Notes: a model not told the origin generated them from the sequence alone. Shown: positions 23,399-35,232, numbered from the stretch's first letter. The stretch: DNA of 64,000 bases from Areca catechu (GCA_021397845.1 CM038052.1:142791854-142855853); one strand, 5' to 3'. Made by a program: numbers and translations.

Positions 23399-25346
23399 CG
23401 TTGAAAATTATGTCCCAAAGACATTCATCTAGGTTATAGACAGTTGTGCTATCTTATGACTGTATATAATTTTTAATGAATAAAAGTTATTTTTTTTGGC
23501 TGTTCATCATATTTGCATTTTTTTGAAATAAATTCTTGTATGATGGAGTCCTTAGAACTACGTTATTTGATATAGAGAGGATATATCAAGTAGTTCTTAA
23601 AATGGTTCACAACCAAATGATACATTATTATAGGACGACAATGTATAAAGTGTAGGTTGTTGTATACTACATTTATTGGTTATCCTCTTAACCAAGGAGT
23701 GTGGAGACACTAGTGTGACATGCAAGTGAAATGTGTGACATCTCTCTGAATGTGACCATCTGCAGAACTCCCTTCTGTCAAAGGGTTGCTCGTGAAGGGA
23801 TATGGGTATCTGTGTCCCTCAGACTTGAGAACACCATGGTAGCTTGCAAGCAACTCACTATACTTTGGTGCCGGACTACTTGGATTTCTAATCCAATGAT
23901 GGAAGGTTTCTGGGTGCAGTCAAGTACTTGTAGAGCGATGGTGAATCAAGATGGAATTGACCCCTCTAAATAGTTTGTAGTGAATGGCTCATAGTGTCTC
24001 AATTTAGCAAATCCTTGGCCAGGGTAGTTCTTGTGAGGAGTCACAAAACTTGTAAAGTTGAGACACGATCGGGATAAATCAAATTGGGGTTAGCAGTCGA
24101 ACCCTACGTCATCCTAAGCATTATGAGGTCAAAGGGATGAATTATGCGGTAACCATATACCAGAGATTCTAGAGAGGTGCTCTGCATCTTCGACCTATCT
24201 GGACGTCGGGTATCATTGCTAGATGAGGACTTTGACTGGTACTAGAAGTGTTCCAGTGCTACCAGCTTAGTGTTGGAACCTATGGGGTCACACATCATAA
24301 GGATTTCTATATGATCTTAAGGCTGATCGACGATTAAGAATCGTTTGCTATCACTGGCGGTCAATGTGATTAACCATGTGTCAACACTTGATGGGTTAAC
24401 ACTTGGTTATGACAAGAAGAACTTTTAGAAGACTTTTCTGGACGAGCTGACTCGACCACTGCTTGAGTGGACCCCTGCTCGAGCTGACTCGAATGAACAG
24501 TTTGACTGTTATGTGTCCTGAACGAGCCGACTCGAACCTGCTCGAGTCGACTCATCTTTGCGCAACTAGAAATTCTTGAATGGCTTTTCTGGGACATTTT
24601 TGGAAGGTTTTGACTTAGTTTGAATTTCAAATTCAAGCTATTTCGGCTCCAAACTTTCATGGAATAATTGTCATTCCTTTCTAATATGGTTTGAGTCAAT
24701 ATGGTATGCTCCTTGACCTTCTCCCCCAATCACTCCTCCTTCCTCTTTCTCCTTCTCTTGGCTGCCTCTATAAATAAGTATTATTTTAGGACTACCGGGT
24801 TAGAGAAGTTCTTGATTATTTGTCTCTGAATCTCATTGCTACTGAGATTCAGTGAGGGAAGAAAAGGGTTGAGAGGACTTGGGCATTGGGTGTGTGGACT
24901 CCTAGCACTCAAGCTAGGCCTTGGGAAGAGAGCTAGTTAGGAAGGGTTCCACCTCTTCTCCTCATCTTCCAGGAAGAAGAAGATCAGCCCAAAGGATCCC
25001 CAGGAGCTAGCACTCCAAGGGAGTTTATCAGAGTTGAGCCCAGGTGTGGATTACCTGTAGAGGCCAGACGTGTGTGGCTCAAGAGCACCGTCCTTAGAGC
25101 ACCACCACTGCATCCATCAAAGGTATAATAGTAAGGTACTTTTATATCCTTGCTCTTCTCTTATTTTAATGTTTATATTGCATGCTATTTTATTATACTA
25201 GATCTTGTTGCGGGCAGATTGGTAGATCGTTTAGATCGATCTACCAAGCCTTTCGTTGTGCATATATTAAAATTATTTTAAAATGCATCTATTTCTACCT
25301 TGCTTTTGCATATTGTATGCATGGTGTTGGTGTCTTTTCACCTTCA
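23399..25346 (+). repeat. D 3' LTR
   Basis: 1,948 bp, matching 12481-14446. The start reads cgttgaaaatt where the 5' copy has tgttgggaatt. A palindrome array lies at about 24440-24562. Confidence 0.92.
24769..24776 (+). promoter_or_regulatory. TATA box of D 3' LTR
   Basis: TATAAATA, aligned with the TATA box at 13867. Confidence 0.55.
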
Positions 25347-25351
25347 CTAAA

Positions 25352-25867
25352 TTGCATCCAAATCAGAGTCCTGTAGCTCTCCCAATTCATGTCTGACTAC
25401 AGGAGCAATTGAGATCATCGATCAGACTTGATTAGTGCCAAAAATCATGCATGATTAGCCCAAATCAAGTATATCACATCTAGAGATGCATGTAGCTATC
25501 CTATCCATATGAGATCGATGAGCGTCCATTGGATCATGTCAAGATTCGTGCAAAAAACCACTACAAAGGGGAATCATCGGTAGCCTAGGCTTAGGTTGCC
25601 CTCGTGCCCTACCTGCTTGGGCATGGGCTGATGCCAGCACCCGTGTGCATGCCCACTTGGGCCTGGGCTGACACCTACCCATGTGCAGCCCTAGGCCGCG
25701 TGCTTGCTCGCATGCCATTGGGTTGAACTATTAGGTTGACTTGGTGTGAGCCGAGCTCGATGTAGATTTTTTTCTTTTCCTTCTCTCTCTTGGGCTAGGT
25801 TTCTCACAGGGTTTCTCCACCAATTTGGGGTTCGTCACGGGCTGAATTTTAAGTCATTTACCCAACA
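25352..25867 (-). repeat. F 5' LTR, part 2 (outer end)
   Basis: On the minus strand it starts TGTTGGGTAAATGAC and continues across D at 12480. About 7900-8051 carries the matching outer segment of the other F LTR. Confidence 0.7.
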
Positions 25868-26205
25868 GATGCATCATCATAGCATTACTCTTGGCCATAA
25901 TTTTGTAATACAACTTCCTTGACTCCAACCTTAATTCATTAATTTTTCTTCTTATATCTCGAAGAGAATCATCAACTAACATTGAGTTGGCTAGTCATGA
26001 TTGATTGTTTCTAGGAAAACACCAATCTAGGATGTTCTTTACAAGTGTAATATAGTCTATTTGGATTTTTTTGAAAACTAGAAATTTTTATTAAAGATGT
26101 ACGACCGCAGTGGCATTTCCGGTTGCAATGCTCAAGATAAGGTAATCTACCTTGAGAACTTGAACTCATTTGGGATATTATGACTTCTTGCATGTAGATA
26201 AACAA
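25868..26205 (-). pseudogene. GRF-type zinc-finger protein fragment
   Basis: The minus-strand frame begins MFIYMQ. It contains a serine-rich lead and a CHCG ... NPNRLYYTC stretch, the pattern of the plant GRF zinc finger (C-x-C-G, then N-P-G-R and C). A further frame reads a charged helix-like tail (DDSLRDIRRKINELRLESRK). The expected last cysteine and the FFKW-type segment are lost by frame changes. Such short GRF proteins are common in plants, often near transposons, with unclear function. F is inserted at its C-terminal end. It may belong to the Mutator-like remnant next door. Confidence 0.5.
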
Positions 26206-26849
26206 GAATGTTATGTCCAGTTAGATTCAATCATTTACATTAAGTAAAATTTATAAACTAAACTCTGATACGATAATATTAATTTCAAACAACAAAAGCT
26301 AGCTACTATACTAAGCCAACTTATTAAGATTTTAGGCTATGCACTACATTTCATTTTTTGTTTCTTGGACATATTCGTCTAGAATGTCCTTCTTCATTAC
26401 AACTCAACATCGAGGTCTTTTCCCAACTTCTATCCGATCCATTTCATCTCCAAACCTCAATGAGCACAATCTACCCTTCTATCGTAAGCGTTCTCTTTAT
26501 GATATTATCATCATATCAAAAATTGGTCAGGGCTAATATCCTTAATGTGAGATCGGTTGAAACTGGTGACTGTAACTATAATGGTAATCATATAGAGTAT
26601 AGCATCGATCAACATAACACCAAAAATCAATTACAACATGAGCATAGGCAGCCAGTACATGCAAACAAGGCAAGTAATAGTACTATCATTTTTAGCACGT
26701 ATATATGTACTCTAATAACCATACTATCTACACTCCAAATTTTTTTCTAAATAATTAATTTAATGATATATTATATATTATAAGAAGATTGATAAAAGAA
26801 AGAGTTATCTATGATTTTATCTAAATATTATTGCTCTTGTTCATATAAA
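26206..26849. other. No clear gene
   Basis: AT-rich sequence between the GRF fragment and the transposase remnant. Probably the decayed C-terminal part of the transposase, but no motif could be read. Confidence 0.4.
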
Positions 26850-29023
26850 TACCATAGAATGCTGTTTATACTTGAAAGACTCCACTTGTCCTACAAAACT
26901 TATCACATTATGGGACGCTGCTTTGGATTGATTGGCACTTACATGAGTTATGATAAAAGGAGTGAATCTTTCATCCTTAGATAATGTATCCTCTGTTTGC
27001 GCATGTTAGCCATCAAAATATGATATAAGATGAAAGAATGTTAGTTGCACCAGTGAAGTTATGGGCATAAAGTGAGCATTTTTAAGGACTTCATTGAAAC
27101 ATTCAGACAAATTAGTAGTCATTGTTCTAAATCTTCGACCACTGTTATATGCAAGTGTCTATGTTTTCAAAGAAATTTTATTTAACGATTGAATGGCTTC
27201 AAAGTTTATTTTTTCAATCTTACTCATATACTTGATAAACTTTCTAACTTGTATTTGTATTTTGATTTTTTAACCAAATCTTTTAGATTTGCATCCCTGA
27301 ATCTTATGTTAAAATTGCTTACTATATAATGCAGACAATATACATGATATGTATTTGGTGGCTACCAACCAAGATATCCATTTTTTATGGTGGACAATAT
27401 ACCTATATGCCAATCTAAAATTAAATAGATATTCTAATATGAGGTAACATGACATTTCAAGCAAGCTAAAAACCAATCCAATGTATCAGTTGACTCTTTA
27501 TCTACTATAACAAATACAAGAGGAAATATTTGATTATTTCTATCCATAGTGATTGCGATCATGATTTTCTCCCGATACTTTCCATACAAGAAAGTAGCAT
27601 CGATGTTGATTATAGATCGATAATATTTCAAGCCTTCAGTCGATGGTACAAAAGTCCAAGCAACATGATCAAATATAGCACATGCTGGGAAACCGGTAGC
27701 TATACTTATGAATTTCACCTAATATCCAAGGTCAAATTTCTTTATAGCTTGCAACTACTTGGACAATAAAACATAAGACTTATTTCAATCTCCATAGACC
27801 ATCGCCATTATTTTTTGCTTTGTCTCTCATAACTTTCTATATATGGACATATAGTTGAATCCGTTCCTTATAACTACACCAATATCAACGATAAAAATTA
27901 TTGATGCTTCTTTTACAAGATCAAGTATTTCATTTGAATTAAGTTGGAATCCAGCCCAGAATGATCTTGAGAAAGTATAGTCGATATATATATATATGCA
28001 GCCCAATATATCATGTGATTTCAGAATAATCAACTTGGCACTTAAGTGCTCGAAGCATTCAATTGCAACCCTACTCTCTATTTTTACATTTGACAACTCA
28101 TTGATGTGGCTTGGAGTCAACAACCATAAATTCATGATTCCTATCAATTAAATATCATTTCACTATAATTTGCAGTTCAACCTTATCATTAAAATAGAGC
28201 CTTTTACGCAACTCCTTACCTCTTTCCTATATCAAAGTCCATGCATGTAACTCAGCACACATTGATGCATTACTCACTGCCCAATCAAATTGACTGAATC
28301 TTCTAGAAGGAGGTTTGAATACTGAAAAATTTGGAACTCCAATGTCATGTGGACTAGGCATGTCATGTGATGTGCCGACTTGCTGACCATCATCTTCTAT
28401 GTCATCTTTATTTTCTATATCCTTTTTAAAAAGATAGTTATCTATATAAACCGTATCGTTAGCATGTATGTAAAGTGATGCTTGTCTGATAATAATCTCG
28501 GGTACATCACTATCCAATGTAGCCAGTTGTTCATCTTTGTCTCTCAAACTAGTATTTACTTGGACATTATCAGCAATATACATACTACATGAAACTAAAT
28601 GCTTGGTGACCTCAGTTGCCATTCCTATCTCTTGGCCAAATACTTGTTCATCCTTATCTCGTTTAGGAGCAAGTCCAGTGTCCTCGATAGGTTGCATGTC
28701 TATGTACAACTTTGTACTAGATAGACATGAATGCGACCTGATGGCTGAAAAGACTATCTCAACATTTTCATCATCCATAACTGGAATATGTTCATACTTC
28801 ATTACTATTGGTTATACTACTTGTGGATATCTATATACTATTACTATTTTATTCATTCTTTTATCAACATGAAGACTCTATATAACTTATCTTCTGGTTC
28901 CTCAAAGCTCATACTATATTTCATCCTACTAGCCTTTGCTGGCCACCGATCATATTTAATACCATATGGTCCATTAACAATAAAATCATTGATATAGCAT
29001 AAAACTATGATGATTTCTTCCAT
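26850..29023 (-). pseudogene. Mutator-like (MULE) transposase remnant
   Basis: Minus strand, several frames. The start at 29023 gives an N-terminal PB1-like segment (VNGPYGIKYDRWPAK), as in plant MURA proteins. An acidic linker follows (28802-28227), then a region at 28147-27827, then the MULE transposase core at 27718-27434 (IDATFLYGKY, then FPLVFVIVDKE and DTLDWFL). A segment near 27380-27260 reads YHVYCLHYIVSNFN and FRDANLKDLV, also typical of the family. In an intact element the DDE enzyme cuts and inserts the terminal repeats. Multiple stops and shifts make it inactive. No terminal inverted repeats could be found. Confidence 0.8.
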
Positions 29024-29229
29024 GTTACACTACATGTATAACAAATAAGCCAAACATAAATATATTATTAAAAAATAAATGAAATATAATCTAATAGATG
29101 TGACATATAAAAAGTGCTATGAAATATAATTATCTTAGATAACAATAAAATACTTGTTTAGAACATAGCAAAATGCATATTAATCTATAATAAATTATGC
29201 TACACAGATTTAGTGGAGATGGGCTCAAA
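29024..29229. other. AT-rich junction
   Basis: Separates the transposase start from the 57-bp array. No feature seen; it probably contains the broken edge of G. Confidence 0.4.
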
Positions 29230-30125
29230 GACTTGGTGGCCGGAGATCTGAGCTCTGGGTTTTGGTGTCTTAGAGCTAGGCTCGAAGACTTGGTGGCCGG
29301 AGAGCTTGGCTCCGGGCTTTGGTGTCTTGGAGCTGGGCTCGAAGACTTGGTGGCCAGAGAGCTTGGCTCCGGGCTTTGATGTCTTGGACCTAGGATCGAA
29401 GACTTGGTGGCCAGAGAGCTTGGCTCCGGGCTTTGGTGTCTCGGAGCTGGGCTCGAAGACTTGGTGGCCGGAGATCTTGGCTCCGGGCTTTGGTGTCTTG
29501 GAGCTGGGCTCGAAGACTTGGTGGCCGGAGAGCTTGGCTCTGGCTTTGGTGTCTCAGAGCTGGGCTCGAAGACTTGGTGGCCGGAGAGCTTGGCTCCGGG
29601 TTTTGGTGTCTCAGAGCTGGGCTCAAACACTTGGTGGCTGGAGAGCTTGGCTCCGGGCTTTGATGTCTCGAAGCTGGGCTTGAAGACTTGGTTACTGGAG
29701 AGCTTGGCTCCAGGCTTTGGTGTCTCGGAGCTGGGCTCGAAGACTTGGTGGCCGGAGAGCTTAGCTCCGGGCTTTGGTGTCTCGGAGCTGGGCTAGAAGA
29801 CTTGGTGGCCGAAGAGCTTGGCTCTGGGCTTTGGTGTCTTGGAGCTGGGCTCGAAGACTTGGTGGCCAAAAAGCTTGGTTCCGGGCTTTGGTGTCTTGGA
29901 GCTGGGCTCGAAGACTTAGTGGTCGGAGAGCTTGGCTTCGGGCTTTGATGTCTCGAAGTTAGGCTCGAAGATTTGGTGGCCGGAGAGCTTGGCTCCGGGC
30001 TTTGGTGTCTTGGAGCTGGGCTCGAAGACTTGGTGGTCGGAGAGCTTGGCTCCGAGCTTTGGTATCTCGGAGCTAGGCTCGAAGACTTGGTGGCTGGAGA
30101 GCTTGGCTCCGGGCTTTGGGTGCTG
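29230..30125 (-). repeat. 57-bp tandem array, 16 units, in the 3' untranslated region of G
   Basis: Units begin (gacttggtgg) at 29230, 29287, 29344, 29401, 29458, 29515, 29571 and then every 57 bp to 30084, the last one partial. One unit is 56 bp. Since 57 is 19 codons, all six frames stay open over long runs, which explains the overlapping ORFs on both strands. Units differ by scattered substitutions. The array lies between the end of integrase and the expected 3' LTR of G. Confidence 0.93.
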
Positions 30126-30429
30126 GACCTGGGGTCTGGCGGATGTTCTCTTGCAAGGCAAGAAGCATTTGCACAAGGGGAACTTTAATCTTCGATGAGT
30201 AAATACCTTATGCTATTGAGGCCAGAGAACTGGGCCCCGGGTTTCGACATCAGAGAGTTGGCCTCTGAGTTTTGGCATGCCGGACCTTAGACCGGGTAGC
30301 GATATTCCTGCAAGGCGGAAGGCGATCTATGCAAAAGAGGGCCTTTATTATTTTAAAGGGTGAGCCTTACATTACTGAAAATATTTTCTCTGGTTCCAGG
30401 CATTCCATGTTCGTGGGAATCTGGCAATG
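30126..30429 (-). other. G 3' untranslated region next to pol
   Basis: Contains two diverged copies of a segment of the form gcaaggcrgaag...caaaagrgg (about 30157-30185 and 30310-30345) and a diverged array-like stretch at 30225-30295. No ORF. Confidence 0.5.
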
Positions 30430-33022
30430 CCCAGATTCGCGAGGTAGTAGGCTCCATGCGGAGAGCTTCGACCACCTTATATGGACCTTTCTAGTTTGGC
30501 GAGAGCTTGCCGCACTCCCGGGGTTGAGATGCTTCAGCTTGGTGGAGCACCAGGTCGTCAGGTTGAAAGACCTTGGGTCTTACTTGGGTGTTATAGTATC
30601 GAGCAACTTGTTGCCGGTATGCTACCATCCGGATCGAGCTTTATCTCTGATTTTCTCGAGAAGGTCCAAGTTGAGTAAAAGGTGCGTCGAGTTCTGTGCT
30701 TCGTCATATTGCTTTACCCGCACGTGGGCAAGCCGAGCTAGACTGGGACCATGGCCTCGACGTCGAAGACAAGGTTGAAGGGTGTTTCGTCCGTCGCTGT
30801 TATGGGCGTTGTGTGGTAGGCCGAGAGAACACTTGGGAGTTCTTCTACCTAGCTGCCCTTAGCCTGGTCCAGTCTAGTCTTGAGTCCCTGGAGAATGGTT
30901 TGGTTGGTCACTTCGACTTCTCCATTTGTCTGAGGGTGGGCAATAGAGGTAAAGCGATGTTGGATGCCGTGCTCGGCATAAAAACCTTCGAACTCTCGAT
31001 TGTCGAACTGCCGCTCGTTGTCGGTGATGATGCAGCGGGGTAGTCCAAAGTGGCATATTATTGACTTCCAGAAGAATTGATGGACCTTGGCTTCTGTGAT
31101 CCGTGCCAGTGGCTCCGCTTCCCCCCATTTGGTGAAGTAGTCGATGGCCACCAGCAAGAACCTCCGTTTCCCCGGTACAGGGGGAAATGGCCCTAGGATG
31201 TTCATTCCCTACTGGGTGAATGGCTAAGGGGCAAAGAGCTGCGAGATTGGCGCCGCCGGTTGACGTTGTACGTGGGCATGGCACTGGCATCTGTCGCACC
31301 TTTTCATGAAGTCGGCGGCGTCCTCCCTCATGGTCTTCCAAAATTATCCCTAACGGAGAGCTTTGTATGCCAACGTCCTTCCTCCCATGTGGTTCCCGCA
31401 CAGGCCTTCATGTATCTTCTGGAGAAGGAAGGCTGCTTCTGCAGGTCTCAGGCACTTCAAGAGTGGGTATGAGTATGATCGACGGTAGAGCTATCCTTCC
31501 ATCAGGACAAACTGAGAGGCTTTCCTTTTGACGAGGCCGGCCTCCGTACGATCCTCGAGCAAAGTGCCATCAGTGATGTATCTGATGTACCTGTCCATCC
31601 AGTCGGCTCCGGGATGACTTGTTACACCTCCTCAGGGGCTTCATAGCTTGGATTTTCGAGGTACTCAATATATGCACGGCCCAGCGATGAGTCTGGCAGG
31701 GTCGCGAGTCTCGATAGTGCATTCGTGAGAGCATTCTCTTCGCGAGGGATATAGAAGATGTTGAAGCGTCAGAAGCCTGTCGTGCACGAGCGAACTCGCT
31801 CCAGGTACTTCACCATTTGGGGATCTCTGGCTTCATACTCCTCGAAAACTTGTTTGGCCACCAGTTGGGAGTCGGTGAAGACTTTCAGGTTATGGATGCC
31901 TAGCTCATGTGAGACCTTTAGGCCTACGAGGAGCGCCTCATACCCTGCCTGGTTATTTGTCGCAGCGAATTTAAAGCGGAGGGCACACTCCGCCACGATC
32001 CTGTCGTTGTTGGCAAGGATGAGGCCTACCCCGCTCCCGCTGGAGTTGGATGCACCGTCCACTTGGAGGATCCACGGTTCCTCCACCGTGCCGACTCGAC
32101 TTGATGCTCCGGGGAGGTCTGCTCTAGCTCCTTGGCAAGTCCCGTGCACTCGACTAGAAAGTCGGCTAATACCTGGGCTTTCTATGACTACCTCGGCCAA
32201 TACGCGATATCGAACTTGCTTTGCGTCAGAGACCATTTGGCCAACTGCCCGGATGTTTCGGGGTGGCTGAGTATGGTCCTCAGCGGCTAGTCCATCACCA
32301 GCATGATGGGATGTGCTTGGAAATAGGGCCTGAGGTGCTTAGCAGACATTATTAGAGCAAAAATAAGTTTTTCAGAATGGGTATACTTGATCTCCTCATC
32401 ACAGAGGATTTTGCTGGTATAGTATACTAGCTTATGAGATCCATCCTTGTCCGCATGGACAAGGACCGAGCTGATGGCTCCAGGTGTGACCGCTAGGTAG
32501 AGCAGGAGCTCCTCCCCTTCCTCCGGTTTGGAGAGCAGTGGGGATGAAGCCAAGAACTCCTTCAGTTCTTCAAAGGCTATCCTGCACTCCTCCATCCAGG
32601 TGAAGTCGTGCATCTTGCGCAGTGCCTTGAAGAAGGGAAGGCAGTGATCGACCGACCTCGAGATGATCTGACTCAGGGCTGCAATACATCTTGTCAGGCA
32701 CTGAACCTACTTCTTGGATGTCGGGTGCTCCATGTCGATGATCACCTGGACCTTCTCCGGGTTCACTTCAACACCCCTCTGGGTGACCATGAAGCAAGGA
32801 ATTTCTCTGCTGCCACTCCGAAGGGACACTTTGCTGGGTTCAGTTTCATCTGGTGCTTTCGGAGGTTGTTGAAGGCTTCGACGAGGTTGGGGACGTGGTC
32901 CAAGCCTGGCTTGCTCATGACAAGCATATCATCCATGTACACCTGCATGTTTCGGCCAATTTGATCTTTGAAGATCCTGTTGACCAAATGCTAGTACATG
33001 GCCCCAACATTCTTCAAATCGA
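30430..33022 (-). pseudogene. G pol, distal part: RT C-terminus, two RNase H domains, integrase
   Basis: Continues the reverse transcriptase broken by A. On the minus strand: YMDD motif at 32928-32939 (VYMDDMLVMSK); pol RNase H at 32613-32287 (LYLAVTPGAISSVL ... VYYTSKIL); a second RNase H at 32236-31769 (VDGASNSSGSGVG ... VFTDSQLVAKQV), diagnostic of the Tat lineage; integrase core at 31205-30849 with TDNERQFDN and NGEVEVTNQT; C-terminal end near 30430-30490. The first integrase catalytic position reads GMNILGPF, where the family has Asp (D to N), and the codon before it is a stop in place of Trp. Other stops include one in place of Gln near 32994. The product is inactive. Confidence 0.88.
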
Positions 33023-33027
33023 AGGGT

Positions 33028-33621
33028 TGAAGCCGGATAGAGCTGGGAGGATCGCTGGTGAGCGTAGAAGTCATCAGGGGATTAGGGCTTGCACTCAAGA
33101 ACGAGGAACCAGGGTGTCACACCCACTCCAATCCGGAGAAAACTCAAAACTCAGATCAAAATAATTTTTTTGTTTATATTCATAAGAAATAAGATGTTTA
33201 ATACAAGAGGGGAGGGATGGTATTTATAGATTCACCCCAGGGTACATTACTTGAGGGCTAAGAAACCCTGACTTATGGGCCAAGAAACCTTGGTGGACTG
33301 GTCAACAATGGGCCTGTCTTGGGCTGGAGCTCTCTCTTGCGGGCTTGGCGGCATGAAAGGGTCCAGGTGCATGAAGGCCATCTCTGGTTGGGGGGTATGA
33401 TGACTCTTCTCTGGACTTGAACGACTCAACTGGACTCTTGACTAAACTAAAATGACTAGACTTGACTAAGTGGACTCGACTGACTCAGTTGTCTCACTTT
33501 ATTACATAACTCAGGACTCAATTGACTTACTTCAGTACAGAACTCAAGTAACTCAAGACTAATGGACTACAGGACTCGAGAAAACTGTAATAGACTTCGG
33601 GTCCACTTCGGGTCCCCATCA
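33028..33621 (-). repeat. A LTR, left copy (3' LTR)
   Basis: 594 bp matching 41595-42201. A GACTC/TTGACT-rich stretch lies at about 33415-33590. Confidence 0.9.
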
Positions 33622-34121
33622 TTCCCCTGCGGTGGGGAGAACTTGACTCCGTCGAGTCAGGCTCAGCGGGGTTTGATGGAACCAAAACTAATCAAAGCAA
33701 AAGAGGCTATTTTCTTTTCTTTTTTTTCACCTTTTTTTTAATTATTGGATGCTCTGAGATCTGCATGGCTTTGTAATTCATTTAGCTATGAAAGGTGTGC
33801 AACTTTGAGATCTGTGCTTCTCTGAGGAGCGTGCAACATAGAAATTGACAGAGGGGAGGGGCAACTGCTTTCATGTTCGTGCGGTGCCCCTCCTCCCCTT
33901 TTTCCTTTCTCACTGACTGGCAGTAGGGAATAGGGAGGCTGGTGGAGGGACTCGTCAGCATCGGTGCTGGGCAGAGGATGGTCCGGCAGGGTGGTAGTGG
34001 AGTTGGCGGTGGTCGGCGATGGCAGCGGGGTGAAGAGGCTCGGCCTAGGCGTGCATCCGGATGGTGAAGACGGTGATGAAGGTGACGGTCCGGCGAAGGG
34101 AAACGGCGAGCGGCGAGGTCC
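33622..34121 (-). other. A interior, left part
   Basis: On the minus strand it continues the proline-rich reading from the other side of B, then changes to AT-rich sequence (about 33680-33760) and a purine tract (ccgcaggggaa) against the LTR. The gactccgtcga stretch at 33645-33656 is shared with C's interior. No known domain in this half. Confidence 0.5.
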
Positions 34122-34126
34122 TGACG

Positions 34127-35232
34127 TGGTGCAGGGTGGTTGTCAAACGCCTGCAGCGACCAAAACCCCGACTTCGCGAGAATGGGTTCTGGGAATTCTT
34201 GGATGCTCGGATTGAGCAAGATGGGGAAGATCCTTTGAAACCTGCAACGATCAAGCGCTGGAAGGGCCGCGTGATTCCTCACGTTGCCAGCCCTCTACCG
34301 GATTTCAATTCGGGTCTTCAAGAACGAAAGGGACAAACGATGGGTTTCTCATCGTGAGTCCCTGTTTCTTTTTTTTTTTTAAATCAGGAACTATAAACGG
34401 AAGAAGATTCCTCACGGAATCATCTTCTCCCAACCAGGCTTTTGGCTTGGTGTGCGCAAGGGGAAAATTGAATGGCCGGCTGCCTTCTACGGAATCACCC
34501 AAAAGACCACCGTGCAAGGGAGATTCCCCAAAACAAAACACGCTGCAATAAACACGCCGTGCAATTGTTTCAAAACAAAACTCACCTTCCATGGAACAAC
34601 AGCACGTCCAAAAAAAAAATCCCCAAAACCAAAACAACATCCAAAGCTCGTCTCCCAAAAAATTCTCAAAACAAAACAATCAACGTCCCAATTGTATATT
34701 CCAAACAAAAAACCAAACAATGCTTCTCCTTTTCCTTGGTTCGGATTTTAAGAAACCACCATACAAAGCATAGTCCCCCACGTGACTAATAAGGAGGGAA
34801 AAAAAATCAAAACACTAATGTAAACAAATCCGACTCTTGCGTGAAACTCTTCAAACGAATTTTTTTTTTTTTTTTATAAAAAAAATCAAGAGATCACGCC
34901 ACTAATAAAATTATAATAATAATAATAAAACTAAAGACTCCGGTATTTTTCCCGGATACGAAATTTCACAGACGCAATTAGTATATCGGGCCTTCGGCCT
35001 AATTCCCAATTAATTGTTTTCATCCCAAAAACGGGTCAGATTTGAAACTTACTTCCCTTGAAGGCATCTGGACCTGCGCACGTTTCCTGCTGGCGAGACT
35101 GGCGCCCCCAAATCATCATGGGCCGGAAGCTGAACCGAAACGTCTGTGTCGGGCTTCGCCGAACTATCACCAGGCTGTCCTGATATATGAGTCAGCTGAT
35201 CAGGTTCAATATTCATCTCGATGTCCACATCA
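34127..35232 (-). repeat. B 3' LTR (left copy), overlapping the polyprotein C-terminus
   Basis: 1,106 bp. The last 60 or so codons of the polyprotein (from DVDIEMN to LQGK) lie inside this LTR; the same text sits in the 5' LTR at 40614-40801. Confidence 0.9.

Larger units (their letters stand above)
12481..25346 (+). mobile_element. Ty1/copia element D, degenerate, carrying nested element C
   Basis: Two LTRs of about 1.95 kb (12481-14446 and 23399-25346) flank a primer site, a leader like that of E1, a broken gag-pol and a purine tract. The target duplication CTAAA lies at 12476-12480 and 25347-25351. Without C (3,159 bp plus its duplicated 5 bp) D is about 9.7 kb. Both LTRs show many scattered differences and the coding region has many stops and shifts, so D is much older than E1. 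Gag-pol and leader similarity shows D and E1 are related families. Confidence 0.92.
7888..25867 (-). mobile_element. Ty1/copia element F, minus strand, split by E1 and D
   Basis: F is reconstructed from two LTR copies. The left copy (7888-8051) and the right copy (25352-25867 continued at 12107-12480) both read TGTTRGGTAAA inward on the minus strand and share downstream text, including the cgagctcg region. D separates the two parts of the right LTR and is bounded by CTAAA on both sides. F's primer site is at 12089-12101 and a gag remnant at 11300-12075. The left end lies beyond E1, outside the window. Target bases next to the right end are 25868-25872 (gatgc). Internal pol could not be recognised; the interior holds gypsy LTR M and unassigned sequence. 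Confidence 0.7.

Noticed and set aside
29197..30198. Many overlapping ORFs on both strands with 19-residue repeats
   Set aside because: They follow from a 57-bp repeat (three times nineteen) lacking stops; no domain, no start context, and both strands are open equally.
30272..30778. Plus-strand ORF of 168 codons in front of G integrase
   Set aside because: Lies antisense to the integrase C-terminus and 3' untranslated region of G; no domain.
34305..34789. Short ORFs rich in Lys/Asn or Phe/Cys, repeated at 39949-40362
   Set aside because: They lie in the two LTRs of B and are explained by A-rich and C-rich runs on opposite strands.
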